Assembly: GCA_030263385.1 (NCBI GenBank) | Contig: SZOX01000001.1 | Coordinates: forward strand, 1-64,000 | Reading direction: 5' to 3' | DNA: 64,000 nucleotides | Source of the DNA: Zeimonas sp003577305 | GTDB lineage: Bacteria; Pseudomonadota; Gammaproteobacteria; Burkholderiales; Burkholderiaceae_E | Position numbers and translations under genes: made by a program | The notes under the pieces: model-generated | The model's database searches: none | Told to the model about the DNA's origin: nothing | What the model saw: only the letters and a program-made list of their open reading frames with translations | Shown: positions 34,614 through 43,576 of the stretch, piece after piece | How positions within the stretch are numbered: position 1 is the first letter of the stretch | Layout of the letters: the number at the start of each line of letters is the position of its first letter

Positions 34614-36083
34614 CTAATCAAATCGCTCCACTGTGAACCATGGGGAGACCCGATCGTGCATGGCACGAACGACGGCAGTCTGCCCTGGTCTAATATTCAC
34701 CGGCTCCGGCATCAGATAAAGAGCTGGCCTCCAGTGCGAGGTCGCAGTCTGCGCGCGCGGGTGATTCTCAAATGTCGTGATCCGATCAACCCTCAGTCGC
34801 AGCCATTGAACGATGCCGTAGCACCTCCCTTCCACTGTCACCGGTATGCGAATTTGGGTGCATTGCGGCACCCATTCTTTCTGTTGTTCGAAGTCAAATC
34901 TGAATGCTTCGGTCTCGTCACCAAGCAGTTCGATTTCAAGATCATCCCGCGCCAGCATCTGCCTTCTGGTGATCACCTGGTTGAAGGCCGAGAGGTCAAG
35001 GCCCTCCACCGTTTCCACGCTCAAGTTGGAAGCGAGCCTTTCACCTCCAAACAAAGCGATCATCAGACTGGCTGAGGCCGGTATGATTCGACAGCCCGGC
35101 TGGAGTAGACGCAGCTTTGCGTCTTCAATGCTCGCCAGCACCCGCTCGCCAAGCAGCTCGCTTGAGAACAGTTCGAATACCAGCACGTTTGCCGGCTCAG
35201 GCAGATCGGTTCCCAGTTGCAATTCTGTGGAGCGCTTGGGAATCAGCGAGATCCTGGAGGCCAATCCGTTGTTCTCGATAACCTTGCTCGCCATCTGCGC
35301 AACCAATGGTTCAGCCTCGCAGGTCGTCAGGCTCTTAGGGCCCATCCGTGCCGCAAACATGGATAGCAGTCCCGCGCCTGTCCCGATTTCGAGCACGCGT
35401 GAATCGGAATCGATTGCGGTGCGCAGCGCACCTTGGTAGGCCTCGTTCCTGGCGTGGTCGTTTAACATCGAGATATGCCAGAGTGGCACCTGCCGCTGCT
35501 GGACCTCCGCCAACCTGCGATGCGCGGCAACGAGGCCCGCGTCCGCTGCGATTGCAGCTTGAAACGCGGCCGTCGCTCCTGCCAGATCGCCGAGATGCTC
35601 TAGAGCAATCCCGAGATTGTTCTTCGCTCTCGCGTTAGACGGATCAATCTCCAGTACGTGCTCGTAGTGCTCAATAGAATCAGCATGCCGCTCGTTCATC
35701 TGGAGCAACCTACCGAGATTGAGACGAGCTACGGGCCAGTCGGCACGTAGCTCGATGGCCTTCCTGAAGCACGCCTCCGCCTCTTCTGTTTTGCCAAGCG
35801 ATTGCAGAGTCAAGCCGAGGTTGTTATGCATCACGGCCACATTCGGCGCGAGCGCAACTGCCCTGCGGTGAACGGATTCCGCCTCGTCTCTACTGCCTAA
35901 GTCATCCAGCAGGCAACCAAGGTTGGACAAGACTTCGGGACTATCCGGCTGAAAAGCCAAACCCAGACGATAGGACTTCACAGCCTCCGGAAAGTAGCCC
36001 GCCTGCTGCAGCGCGCATGCATGGCTAAAGTGAGCTGCGGCGCTCGCGTGTCGCAGATCCTTTTCTCGATGCTTCAGACTCAA
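34614..36083 (-). CDS. TPR-repeat protein with PRMT-like methyltransferase domain
   Basis: 489 residues from a TTG start at 36083, with GGAG 5 nt upstream. About residues 15-200 are TPR repeats (four or more, for example LGLTLQSLGKTEEAEACFRKA). About 205-480 is a class I methyltransferase similar to protein arginine methyltransferases: VPLWHISMLNDHARNEAYQ before motif I VLEIGTGAGLLSM, then a two-glutamate loop FELFSSELLGE. The arrangement TPR plus PRMT resembles eukaryotic PRMT9. Substrate unknown; role in the metal island is inference. It has lower GC than its neighbours and a palindromic operator candidate 84-99 bp upstream. Confidence 0.8.
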   Translation of the reverse strand: MSLKHREKDLRHASAAAHFSHACALQQAGYFPEAVKSYRLGLAFQPDSPEVLSNLGCLLDDLGSRDEAESVHRRAVALAPNVAVMHNNLGLTLQSLGKTEEAEACFRKAIELRADWPVARLNLGRLLQMNERHADSIEHYEHVLEIDPSNARAKNNLGIALEHLGDLAGATAAFQAAIAADAGLVAAHRRLAEVQQRQVPLWHISMLNDHARNEAYQGALRTAIDSDSRVLEIGTGAGLLSMFAARMGPKSLTTCEAEPLVAQMASKVIENNGLASRISLIPKRSTELQLGTDLPEPANVLVFELFSSELLGERVLASIEDAKLRLLQPGCRIIPASASLMIALFGGERLASNLSVETVEGLDLSAFNQVITRRQMLARDDLEIELLGDETEAFRFDFEQQKEWVPQCTQIRIPVTVEGRCYGIVQWLRLRVDRITTFENHPRAQTATSHWRPALYLMPEPVNIRPGQTAVVRAMHDRVSPWFTVERFD

Positions 36084-36166
36084 TGCCTCTCCAGCGCAGA
36101 GAACGACCGGGTTTATTGGTTGTAGGCACTATAGAAATCCTTCGCGAACAGAATTCGAACGAGCAG

Positions 36167-36182
36167 ATGACAGCCCTGTCAT
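36167..36182. promoter_or_regulatory. Palindromic operator candidate upstream of TPR-methyltransferase gene
   Basis: ATGACAGCCCTGTCAT, the reverse complement of the core at 25104-25119. It sits 84-99 bp upstream of the TTG start of the TPR-methyltransferase gene. A TATAGT -10-like sequence lies about 33 nt downstream on the minus strand, closely matching the spacing at the czcI site. Confidence 0.55.
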
Positions 36183-36183
36183 A

Positions 36184-36577
36184 TTGCTGCCGATCAAGGC
36201 GGAGTCGACCGGCGAAGAGGCTGGCACAGCCGGGAGAGCTGGCGCTGAACAGTTCGGCTAGTGCGATGGGCCAATAGGCCGTCCCTCGACGCGGAGAAGC
36301 GATCGAGAGGTTCTGACGCAAAGGGGCAAGCAGCATGTACGTCTCCGTCGGCCAACGATGGCGCGGCTTTGATCGTCGCCGGCCGATAGCCCGGCGTCCT
36401 GGGCGCTACCTACCGGAAGACGCGGACCCCACGACAGCGGCGCGTTCAGCGCGAGCGGGAGATCCCAGATTCAGGACCGTGGCAACGTCACGAGGTAAGC
36501 GCAGCCACATTGGCCCAGGCACGTGAGCCCTGCCGAGCCACCGATGTTGCGAGCTTCTTCCATTGACAATTCGCATC
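36184..36577. other. Intergenic region, no gene seen
   Basis: About 390 nt between the operator candidate and the HXXEE gene. No supported reading frame, RNA or repeat is visible. Confidence 0.45.
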
Positions 36578-37138
36578 TCACGCCACCCCACGCGCTAAGC
36601 GCCACATGCCCCACCAAGCGAGTGGCGCAAGGACAACAACGCTGGCCATGCCGGGGAAGTATCCATAGGGCTCGGTGGTCAGAAGCGGCAGAAGAAAATG
36701 CGCAAGCTCTGTGATTCCCATCGAAGTAAAGAACGTCCATGCCAAGAGGCGTCCGAACTCGTAGTCGCGCCTTACCAAGAAGGGAACAGCGAGCCATGCG
36801 CCAATCGGGACTATTAGGAGAGCCAAGATCAGTCCCACGGATATCTCGGGGACAGGCGTTCCAGTGATCCGATCGGAAACAACCTCGAAGAATGCCGTCC
36901 GATTTTCTTCGACCTTGTGCAGGATGAGGAAGGCGAGCATCGTCAGCCAATAGGGCACTCTGATGGATGCCCATGATGCTCCCGTCCGCACCAGGAGCCA
37001 GACTACGAATCCCCCAAGGTATCCCGTTAGAAACAAGGCCGCGTAGAGTGGCCCAAGATAGATAAGACCGAATAGCGGCACTGCAAGCGAAAAGAGAAGC
37101 GCGAGCACGATCAGCAGCTTCGACTTATTCATCTTCAT
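36578..37138 (-). CDS. HXXEE-domain integral membrane protein
   Basis: 186 residues from the ATG at 37138, preceded by AAGGA. Six hydrophobic segments span most of the protein. ILHKVEENRTAFFE (about residues 72-85) fits the H-x-x-E-E motif of the HXXEE family of polytopic membrane proteins. Biochemical role unknown. Lower GC than the ICE core suggests separate acquisition with the TPR-methyltransferase gene. Confidence 0.7.
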   Translation of the reverse strand: MKMNKSKLLIVLALLFSLAVPLFGLIYLGPLYAALFLTGYLGGFVVWLLVRTGASWASIRVPYWLTMLAFLILHKVEENRTAFFEVVSDRITGTPVPEISVGLILALLIVPIGAWLAVPFLVRRDYEFGRLLAWTFFTSMGITELAHFLLPLLTTEPYGYFPGMASVVVLAPLAWWGMWRLARGVA

Positions 37139-37638
37139 CGCAAGATCCTTGTGTGTCCCGGCACGCACCGCACAACCTCACACGTAGGCAAACCCACAAC
37201 CTTCGTCAAGCGCCAACTGGGGTGCCCCGCTAAAGCCGAGACGCGACAGATTTCGATCCTTGGTCCCAAGCGCCGACCGCTTGGCGCTGCAGGCACTCAC
37301 GCCCTCCTTTGATTGGCGCTCCTTTATGTGAATTCTACTCTGGCGGTACAGCGTCGATCACGACGGTCGCGGCACTTCTCGAAGGCACTAAATCTATAGT
37401 TAGTATGAGTGCACGGCGGGGCGCGGCGCCGCGCCAGCGGGACGCGTTGACCAAGCGATGCGCCAGTCAGCGGGGCCAAGTGTCGCCGGCCATCCCATCT
37501 CGGATCGGCCACCGCAATACTGATGCTGTCCCTTACGACGCCCAGGCCTAACCGCGCGTCGGATCATTGAAGCATCCGAAGACCTTGTGATCCCAGGCTG
37601 TCTCAAGGCCTAGCGGCTCGATCTGAAGGTAGGAGAAC
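37139..37638. other. Divergent intergenic region, no gene seen
   Basis: About 500 nt between the HXXEE gene and the divergently transcribed LysR gene. It should contain both promoters and probably a LysR binding site. I cannot point to a convincing operator. Confidence 0.45.
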
Positions 37639-38550
37639 ATGAATTTGCGCCATCTTCGATCCTTTATCGCGGTAGCGGAGGAACTACATTTCGGTCGAGC
37701 GGCACGGCGGTTACATATAGAGCAATCCCCTCTGTCGCGAACAATTCAAAGGTTAGAAACGGACTTGGGCGTGGCCTTGTTGGAGCGCACGCCGCATGGT
37801 GTTCGCCTGACCCCTGCCGGGCAAGTATTCTTGCTGGATGCCCAACGTGTTCTGCTCACTCTCGATCAGGCGCAGACTAACGTGCGAGCGGCCGCCGCCG
37901 GCTATCGGAACATCTTTCGCGTCGCACTGTCGAGCCACATAGGAAAGTCCCGATTACCTGCGCTTCTCGCTCTCTCCCGGAAAGAAGCACCAGAGGTGAC
38001 GGTCCGCCTCTTTGAGACCACAGGAGCACAGCTAATGATAGGGCTTGGCAGCGGCTTGTACGACGTCGGCCTTACCTTGGCGGATGACGGAGATGCTGGA
38101 TTTATCGCCACACCACTCTGGGAAGACCCTTTGATGGTCGTCCTCCCTACACGGCATCCGCTGCTGGCTTACAAAGAACTGCCGCTAAAGGAAGTTGTCA
38201 GCTATCCCCTGGTGTTGTGCGACCACAAGGACAGCAGCGGTTGCACTCAGCAGCGCGAGCGACTGTTCCGATCGGTGGCGGCCCAACCCGTAGCGGTGGA
38301 ATACGTGGCCTCCCACTCCCTGATGCTGACGCTGGTTGCGGCGGGATACGGAGTGGGATTCTCGACTGAAGGACATCTGGCGAATCGCCAACATTTCGAT
38401 GTCGTGGCACGTCCGTTGGCCGGTCAGACAGCACCGCTGACCACGTATCTGCTGCGACGCGACGGAGAGATGGCGGAGCCTCTAAGGCAATTCGTCAACC
38501 GAGCGCAGCGTGTCGGTCGCTTGCAGGGAGCCGACGAACGGTCGGTGTAG
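37639..38550 (+). CDS. LysR-family transcriptional regulator
   Basis: 303 residues. A winged-helix HTH (about 1-60, ELHFGRAARRLHIEQSPLSR) is followed by a type 2 periplasmic-binding effector domain. GGTAGGAG lies 4 nt upstream of the ATG. It shares LVLCDHKDSSGC and MLTLVAAGYGVGF-type blocks with the LysR protein at 12.2 kb. Such LysR genes are common beside the alpA-parA end of PFGI-1/ICEclc-like elements and could control element or cargo genes. Confidence 0.9.
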   Translation: MNLRHLRSFIAVAEELHFGRAARRLHIEQSPLSRTIQRLETDLGVALLERTPHGVRLTPAGQVFLLDAQRVLLTLDQAQTNVRAAAAGYRNIFRVALSSHIGKSRLPALLALSRKEAPEVTVRLFETTGAQLMIGLGSGLYDVGLTLADDGDAGFIATPLWEDPLMVVLPTRHPLLAYKELPLKEVVSYPLVLCDHKDSSGCTQQRERLFRSVAAQPVAVEYVASHSLMLTLVAAGYGVGFSTEGHLANRQHFDVVARPLAGQTAPLTTYLLRRDGEMAEPLRQFVNRAQRVGRLQGADERSV

Positions 38551-39085
38551 TGCCGTCCGTCGGTCGGCCCGATTCCTTTTCGGTCTTGCGACTGACCTGA
38601 TCTGCATCTTCGCCGAGCCCCGCCGCACAGCAGCGGTATGCCGTCGATCTGCATAGCAGCGTGCCACACCGCTGCGGGGTCGGGAAGGTCACTGAAGTGA
38701 TGCGGGGCGCATCAGCGAGTGTTGGATGCAATCCGGCTCAGAAAGCCGATGCATTGACGCTTTACTCGATCTGACGTGGCGCGAAAACTTCATCATGGCT
38801 TTCGGGTGAAGCGCAACACTCTTGGTGCCCTCCCCCGGCGCGAACGAACAGGCGACCTTTCAACTCGTTGCGTCGGTAACTGAAGTTTTCACAGACGCAT
38901 TATGGTGGAGGACTATCGAGCGCCGCAAGGTGTGATTGGCCAACTTTCGTGCGGCGGAGATCGCCGCTCAAGGTCTTTGCCACGATGCCGACCGGCTCGC
39001 GCTTCGTCTCGGACTCCTGGTACTCGCCGTGACCATGCGGGTCGCGCGTGTTGCCGTGTCGATCCGATGGTGGAGAGGGCGCGAT
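38551..39085. other. Intergenic region at the start of the ICE core, no gene seen
   Basis: About 535 nt between the LysR gene and the first ICE core gene. No clear gene, tRNA or attachment repeat is visible, but this is where cargo meets conserved core. Confidence 0.45.
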
Positions 39086-39847
39086 ATGCCGAAGAAGTCG
39101 AGCTGCCTTACTTTTGGGGCCAAGACCTACTATCGCCCAATTGAGGCGACTATTCGCTGGTGCGGCCTGCTGCGCTTCGAACTCCATATTCTGAAGGCAC
39201 TTGGGCAGCGCGCGTTGCCGGAGGTGCGCGAGTTCCCGCGCTGGCCCCTGCTGCGTTTGAATGCGGAGCGCATATTCGACGCGCTGACACATGGTGAACT
39301 TCCCTGCGGCAAAGCGGGATTGGTGCAGGCGTCGCAACGGCCGTCGCTCGATGACCCTGATTTGACTGTGCGCCACGTAGACCTGAAGGTATGGATGTCG
39401 CACTACTATCCCAGCGAGAGGCCCTCCTTCCTCTTCGACGACATCGAGCGCGCACTGCATCCCGCGGTCAGCTTAGATGCGCTCAACGTCCTGCTGGCCG
39501 ATCGCGAGGCCGCCAAGGTGCAGCTCGCCGAACTCTCTCAACTACATGCGGTACTGCAGGCGCAGCACGAAGCACTGGTGAAGGATCACGCCAGGCACGT
39601 CGTCGAGGGCGGCGATCCGCGCGAACCCAGCCTTCGCAGCGAATCGACCTATCTGAACATCATCGGCGGGCTGCTCACGCTGCTGCTGGGCAAATCGCCG
39701 TCAGGCACCGCGTACTCGTCCTTCCGCAACATGGATGCCGTGGTGAGCGCACTGCTCGCGCACCACGAGGGCCGGCCGGGGCTGAGCGAGCGAACGCTGT
39801 GGAGCAAGCTGGCACAGGCACGGCGGCATCTAGAGGCATCGCGCTGA
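39086..39847 (+). CDS. ICE-associated protein of unknown function
   Basis: 253 residues from the ATG at 39086 (GGAGAGGG upstream); an upstream in-frame ATG at 38936 gives an unlikely hydrophobic extension. The C-terminal block STYLNIIGGLLTLLLGKSPS followed by SERTLWSKLAQARRHL recurs in mobile-element proteins, but I know no function. The middle is rich in Ala/Leu/Glu and may be a coiled coil (about 150-185). It precedes alpA on the same strand. Confidence 0.7.
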   Translation: MPKKSSCLTFGAKTYYRPIEATIRWCGLLRFELHILKALGQRALPEVREFPRWPLLRLNAERIFDALTHGELPCGKAGLVQASQRPSLDDPDLTVRHVDLKVWMSHYYPSERPSFLFDDIERALHPAVSLDALNVLLADREAAKVQLAELSQLHAVLQAQHEALVKDHARHVVEGGDPREPSLRSESTYLNIIGGLLTLLLGKSPSGTAYSSFRNMDAVVSALLAHHEGRPGLSERTLWSKLAQARRHLEASR

Positions 39848-39970
39848 GGAATCGGCACTCTCTGCAATTGCAGTCGTACCGTCTGCAGTTGCAGTGAATC
39901 GGACCGCAGCGATGTATTCAATGCGAGGCACTTTCCGAACAGCGCCAGTGAGCGTCAAGGAGTGTCTCTC

Positions 39971-40189
39971 ATGTCTTCGCAGACCGCCGCATCAGCGGCT
40001 CCGGCCGAGCATCGCATCCTGCGCCGCGCCGAAGTCGAGGCCAAGACCGGCTTCAAGCGCGCTCACATCTACAGCCTGATGAAGGAAGGCAAGTTCCCGA
40101 AGGCGTTGCGCCTGGGCGTGCGCGCCGTGGGTTGGGACTCGGTGGAGGTCGAGCAGTGGATCGCTGATCGCCTCAAAGAGCGCGCCTGA
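39971..40189 (+). CDS. alpA: AlpA-family DNA-binding regulator
   Basis: 72 residues from the ATG at 39971, with AAGGAG 8 nt upstream; the GTG at 39962 overlaps that Shine-Dalgarno sequence. It forms a small winged-helix AlpA-type domain (LRRAEVEAKTGFKRAHIYSL then WDSVEVEQWIADR). In ICEclc-like elements alpA heads the parA-parB gene run. It probably regulates that operon or element excision. Confidence 0.85.
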   Translation: MSSQTAASAAPAEHRILRRAEVEAKTGFKRAHIYSLMKEGKFPKALRLGVRAVGWDSVEVEQWIADRLKERA

Positions 40190-40228
40190 CGCCGCTTCTC
40201 GTTCATGCCATTCAACGAGGAGAGCGCC

Positions 40229-41107
40229 ATGAAGGTGGTGAGCATCATTTCGACCAAGGGCGGCGTGGGCAAGACCACGACTGCGGCCAACTTGGGCGGC
40301 TTCGCGGCCGACGCCGGGCTGCGCGTGCTGCTGCTGGACCTCGACGTGCAGCCCACGCTGTCGAGCTACTTCACGCTGGACGTGCGCGCGCCGGCTGGCA
40401 TCTACGAGATGCTGGTCTTCAACGAGCGGCGCATCGAGCAACTGGTATCGCGCACGGCCGTCGTCGGCCTGGACTTGGTGCTGTCGAACGACGACCGCGG
40501 CGAGCTGAACACGCTGCTGCTGCATGCGTCGGACGGCCGCCTGCGGCTGCGCCACCTGCTGCCGACGCTGGCGCCGCTGTACGACCTTGTGCTGATCGAC
40601 ACGCAGGGCGCGCGCTCGGTGCTGCTGGAGATGGCGGTGCTGGCTTCCGACTTGGCGCTATCGCCGGTGACGCCGGAAATCCTGGCGGCGCGCGAACTGC
40701 GGCGCGGCACCTTGCAGTTGATCGAGGACATCGCGCCGTACCGCCACCTCGGCATCGAGCCGCCGCCGCTGCACCTGCTCATCAACCGCGTGCATCCAGT
40801 GTCGTTGAATGCACGACTGATCCAGCAGGCATTGCGGCAAGTGTTCCAGGACCATGTCGGCGTGCGCGTGCTCGATACCGACGTGCCGGCGATCGAGGCG
40901 TACCCGCGCGCAGCAACAAGAGGCTTGCCGGTGCATCGCGTGGAGTTCCGCCAGCCCGCGGGCCGCGTCGCGCCGGCTGCCTTGCAGACCATGCGCGCGC
41001 TGGCCGGCGAGTTGTTTCCGGAATGGCGGGAGCGGTTCGCGCGGGTGACCGGCCGGCCGGACGTGCAAGCCACAGCAGGGAGCGCAAGCCATGGCGAGCG
41101 CCCATGA
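40229..41107 (+). CDS. parA: ParA-family partition ATPase of the ICE
   Basis: 292 residues from the ATG at 40229 (GAGGAGAG upstream). The deviant Walker A motif KGGVGKTTTAANLG is at about residues 10-23. The strand LVLIDTQGARSVLLEMAVLA (about 120) carries the Walker B aspartate. It would segregate or stabilise the excised element together with ParB. It overlaps the next small gene by 17 nt. Confidence 0.93.
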   Translation: MKVVSIISTKGGVGKTTTAANLGGFAADAGLRVLLLDLDVQPTLSSYFTLDVRAPAGIYEMLVFNERRIEQLVSRTAVVGLDLVLSNDDRGELNTLLLHASDGRLRLRHLLPTLAPLYDLVLIDTQGARSVLLEMAVLASDLALSPVTPEILAARELRRGTLQLIEDIAPYRHLGIEPPPLHLLINRVHPVSLNARLIQQALRQVFQDHVGVRVLDTDVPAIEAYPRAATRGLPVHRVEFRQPAGRVAPAALQTMRALAGELFPEWRERFARVTGRPDVQATAGSASHGERP

Positions 41108-41354
41108 ACTGGCGCGTGGGCACAAGCGACTGCGCGCGCTCATCGAGTTCGCGTTTGGCGAAGGTTGGCACGTCAAGCGCACACCGGGCGGGCACCTCAA
41201 GTTCACCAAGCCGGGCTGCGCCGCGATCTACACCAGCTCTACTACCAGCGACCACCGCACTGGGCTCAACGCTCGCGCGCAGCTTCGTCGCGCCGGCCGA
41301 GAGGCGCAAGCTGCTGCCGACCCGGCATCCACACCGGAGAATGGCCATGGCTGA
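41091..41354 (+). CDS. HicA-like small protein
   Basis: 87 residues, overlapping parA by 17 nt and parB by 8 nt. The core WHVKRTPGGHLKFTKPGCAA matches the HicA double-stranded-RNA-binding-like fold, including the GxH catalytic position. No HicB antitoxin gene is next to it. In ICEclc the equivalent small gene between parA and parB is called shi. Whether it is a toxin is unknown; conserved placement suggests a role in element maintenance. Confidence 0.75.
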   Translation: MASAHELARGHKRLRALIEFAFGEGWHVKRTPGGHLKFTKPGCAAIYTSSTTSDHRTGLNARAQLRRAGREAQAAADPASTPENGHG

Positions 41355-42996
41355 CCTGACGCCGCAGGACATGGCCGCTAAACTGCTGGCCTCGGGCTTC
41401 GAGCGCAGCGGGCCTATGGCCGCCGCATTGACCGATCCGATCGCGGACACGCCGATGGTGGTGACGCTGGACCAACTGCGTCCCTACGACCACGACCCGC
41501 GCGTGACGCGCAATCCGGCTTACGAGGAAATCAAGGCGTCCATCCGCGAGCGCGGTCTGGACGCGCCGCCTGCGATCACGCGCCGGCCCGGCGAGCCCCA
41601 CTACATCATCCGCAACGGCGGCAACACGCGACTGGCGATCCTGCGCGAGCTTTGGGCGGAGACCAAGGACGAACGCTTCTTCCGCGTGCCGTGCTTGTTC
41701 CGTCCGTGGCCGGCGCGCGGCGAAATCGTCGCGTTGACCGGGCACCTGGCCGAGAATGAACTGCGGGGCGGCCTAACCTTCATCGAGCGCGCCCTGGGCG
41801 TCGAGAAGGCACGCGAGTTCTACGAGCAGGAGGCGGGGCAAGCGCTGTCGCAGTCCGAACTGGCGCGGCGGTTGTCGGCCGATGGCTTTCCAGTGCCGCA
41901 ATCGCACATCAGCCGCATGGGCGACGCCGTGCGCTACTTGCTGCCGGCGATTCCTACGCTGCTGTACGGCGGCCTGGGCCGGCACCAGGTGGAGCGGCTG
42001 GCCGTGCTGCGCAAGGCCTGCGAGCGCACTTGGGATCGGCGGGCCTTGTCGCGCGACGTGTCGGTGGACTTCGCCTCGCTGTTCCAGGACGTGCTGTCGC
42101 AGTTCGACGCGCAGCCGGACACGTTCTCGCCGCAGCGCATGCAAGACGAGCTGGTGGGCCAGATGGCCGAGCTGTTGGGGGCGGACTACGACACGCTCGC
42201 GCTGGAAATCGACGACAGCGAGAGCCGGCAGCGTGCCTTGACCAGCGAACCGCCGCCGGTGAACCCGCCCACGCCTGCGATGCCCACGCCGCCTGTCGCG
42301 CTTGCTTCATCGAGGCAGCCCATGCCCGCGTCAGCGCCTTCAGCCGGCGGTGCGGCTGCGCCGGCCACAGCGCCGCCGCAGCCTGAACCTGCCGCGGCGC
42401 CGCGCGAGGAGCGCGATGACGAACGCCTGCAGGCGCACATCGTGTCGCCCGCGCCGACGACCGACCGGCTGCAATCCATCCAGCGCATGGTCGCCGACCA
42501 GATGGGCGACAAGCTGCCCGACTTCGCGGCCAACGTGCTGCACGCGATTCCGGTGCAGGCAGGCGGCCTGTATCCGATTTCGGATGTCTGGTACATCGAG
42601 CCCGGCCTGGACGCGCCGGATCGCCTGCGCGTGCACATTGCGCAGTTCGCCCGCGAGATTGCCGACGAGGCGGCGGCGGCCGATCACGTCGAGCCGCGCG
42701 ACAGCGGCATCGGCTTCGTCTGCGTGGTGGCCAGCGAGGGGCGTAGTCTGCCGGCGTTCGCGCGCGCGGTGCTGACCCTGCTGCATGCACTGAGTGCAGC
42801 GTCCCTGCCCGCCACCGGGCTGGACCGCGCGCGGCTCGCCGACGAGCTCGGGCCGCTGCTGCACGGCCATGGCGGCACATCGGGTCGTCTGAGCGACGCG
42901 GGGCTGGTCAAGCTGTTCCGGCTGCTGCGCCTCGCGCGCCGGCTCCTGGATCTGGAAACCGATGCGCCGCCCTGCGCCACGGACAACGGCGCCTGA
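41347..42996 (+). CDS. parB: ParB-family partition protein of the ICE
   Basis: 549 residues. The ATG at 41347 is 7 nt after GGAG; the ATG at 41341 is too close. An N-terminal ParB/Spo0J nuclease-like domain includes IRNGGNTRLAILREL (about residues 85-99). An HTH segment (SQSELARRLSADGFPVPQSH, about 168-187) follows. A Pro/Ala-rich linker (about 300-350) leads to a C-terminal domain specific to this ICE family. It works with ParA. Confidence 0.9.
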   Translation: MADLTPQDMAAKLLASGFERSGPMAAALTDPIADTPMVVTLDQLRPYDHDPRVTRNPAYEEIKASIRERGLDAPPAITRRPGEPHYIIRNGGNTRLAILRELWAETKDERFFRVPCLFRPWPARGEIVALTGHLAENELRGGLTFIERALGVEKAREFYEQEAGQALSQSELARRLSADGFPVPQSHISRMGDAVRYLLPAIPTLLYGGLGRHQVERLAVLRKACERTWDRRALSRDVSVDFASLFQDVLSQFDAQPDTFSPQRMQDELVGQMAELLGADYDTLALEIDDSESRQRALTSEPPPVNPPTPAMPTPPVALASSRQPMPASAPSAGGAAAPATAPPQPEPAAAPREERDDERLQAHIVSPAPTTDRLQSIQRMVADQMGDKLPDFAANVLHAIPVQAGGLYPISDVWYIEPGLDAPDRLRVHIAQFAREIADEAAAADHVEPRDSGIGFVCVVASEGRSLPAFARAVLTLLHALSAASLPATGLDRARLADELGPLLHGHGGTSGRLSDAGLVKLFRLLRLARRLLDLETDAPPCATDNGA

Positions 42997-43011
42997 GCGC
43001 AGAGGCCAACC

Positions 43012-43572
43012 ATGTCGGCACCGCACCCGCTCAACCAGGCCGTGATCGCGCAGGCGCTGCACGACCTGCGCAACGGGCAGTTGCGACGCTGCAAGGCGAT
43101 GGGCTTCGGTGAGGAAGAACTCGATGCGCTGAAGCATCCGGCCCTCGTGAGCGTGCTGGTCAACGCCACCGTGTCGTGGTGTTCGGTGTCGGTCAACCGC
43201 GAAGTGCTCAAGCGGCTGCTGAGCCAGGTGCACGACGTCGAGCAGGAGATCGCCACGGTGGATCGCATGCTGCGGCTGGGCGCCAGCACGGAGATGGTCA
43301 GCAAGTTCTTCGGCCTGACGCACCAGGAGGTGGCGCTGCGCCGGGACATCCTCGGTCTGCCCAAGCGCAAGGGCCGGCACCCGGTGCTGGACGAAGCGCA
43401 GGACGTGGCGTTGTGGGAGCACTGGAAGGCCGGCGTCTCGCAGCGCGGCATCGTGCTGAACGACGATGTGGCGATGCTCACATTGAGCATGGACCTGGCC
43501 GAGAGCATGAACCTGCCCATGTCGGTCATCTGGGCGGCGATACGGAACTGGATCGACCAGGGGCTGGTGTAA
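43012..43572 (+). CDS. DUF2857-family ICE protein
   Basis: 186 residues, no signal peptide. The ALVSVLVNATVSWCSVSVNR block and a likely HTH (GASTEMVSKFFGLTHQEVAL, about residues 92-111) fit DUF2857, a conserved gene between parB and STY4528 in PFGI-1/ICEclc elements. The HTH suggests DNA binding. Confidence 0.85.
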   Translation: MSAPHPLNQAVIAQALHDLRNGQLRRCKAMGFGEEELDALKHPALVSVLVNATVSWCSVSVNREVLKRLLSQVHDVEQEIATVDRMLRLGASTEMVSKFFGLTHQEVALRRDILGLPKRKGRHPVLDEAQDVALWEHWKAGVSQRGIVLNDDVAMLTLSMDLAESMNLPMSVIWAAIRNWIDQGLV

Positions 43573-43576
43573 GGCC

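Noticed and set aside
38551..39085. Attachment site or tRNA at the cargo/core boundary
   Set aside because: No tRNA fold, tRNA-Gly 3' end or direct repeat could be recognised in the window.
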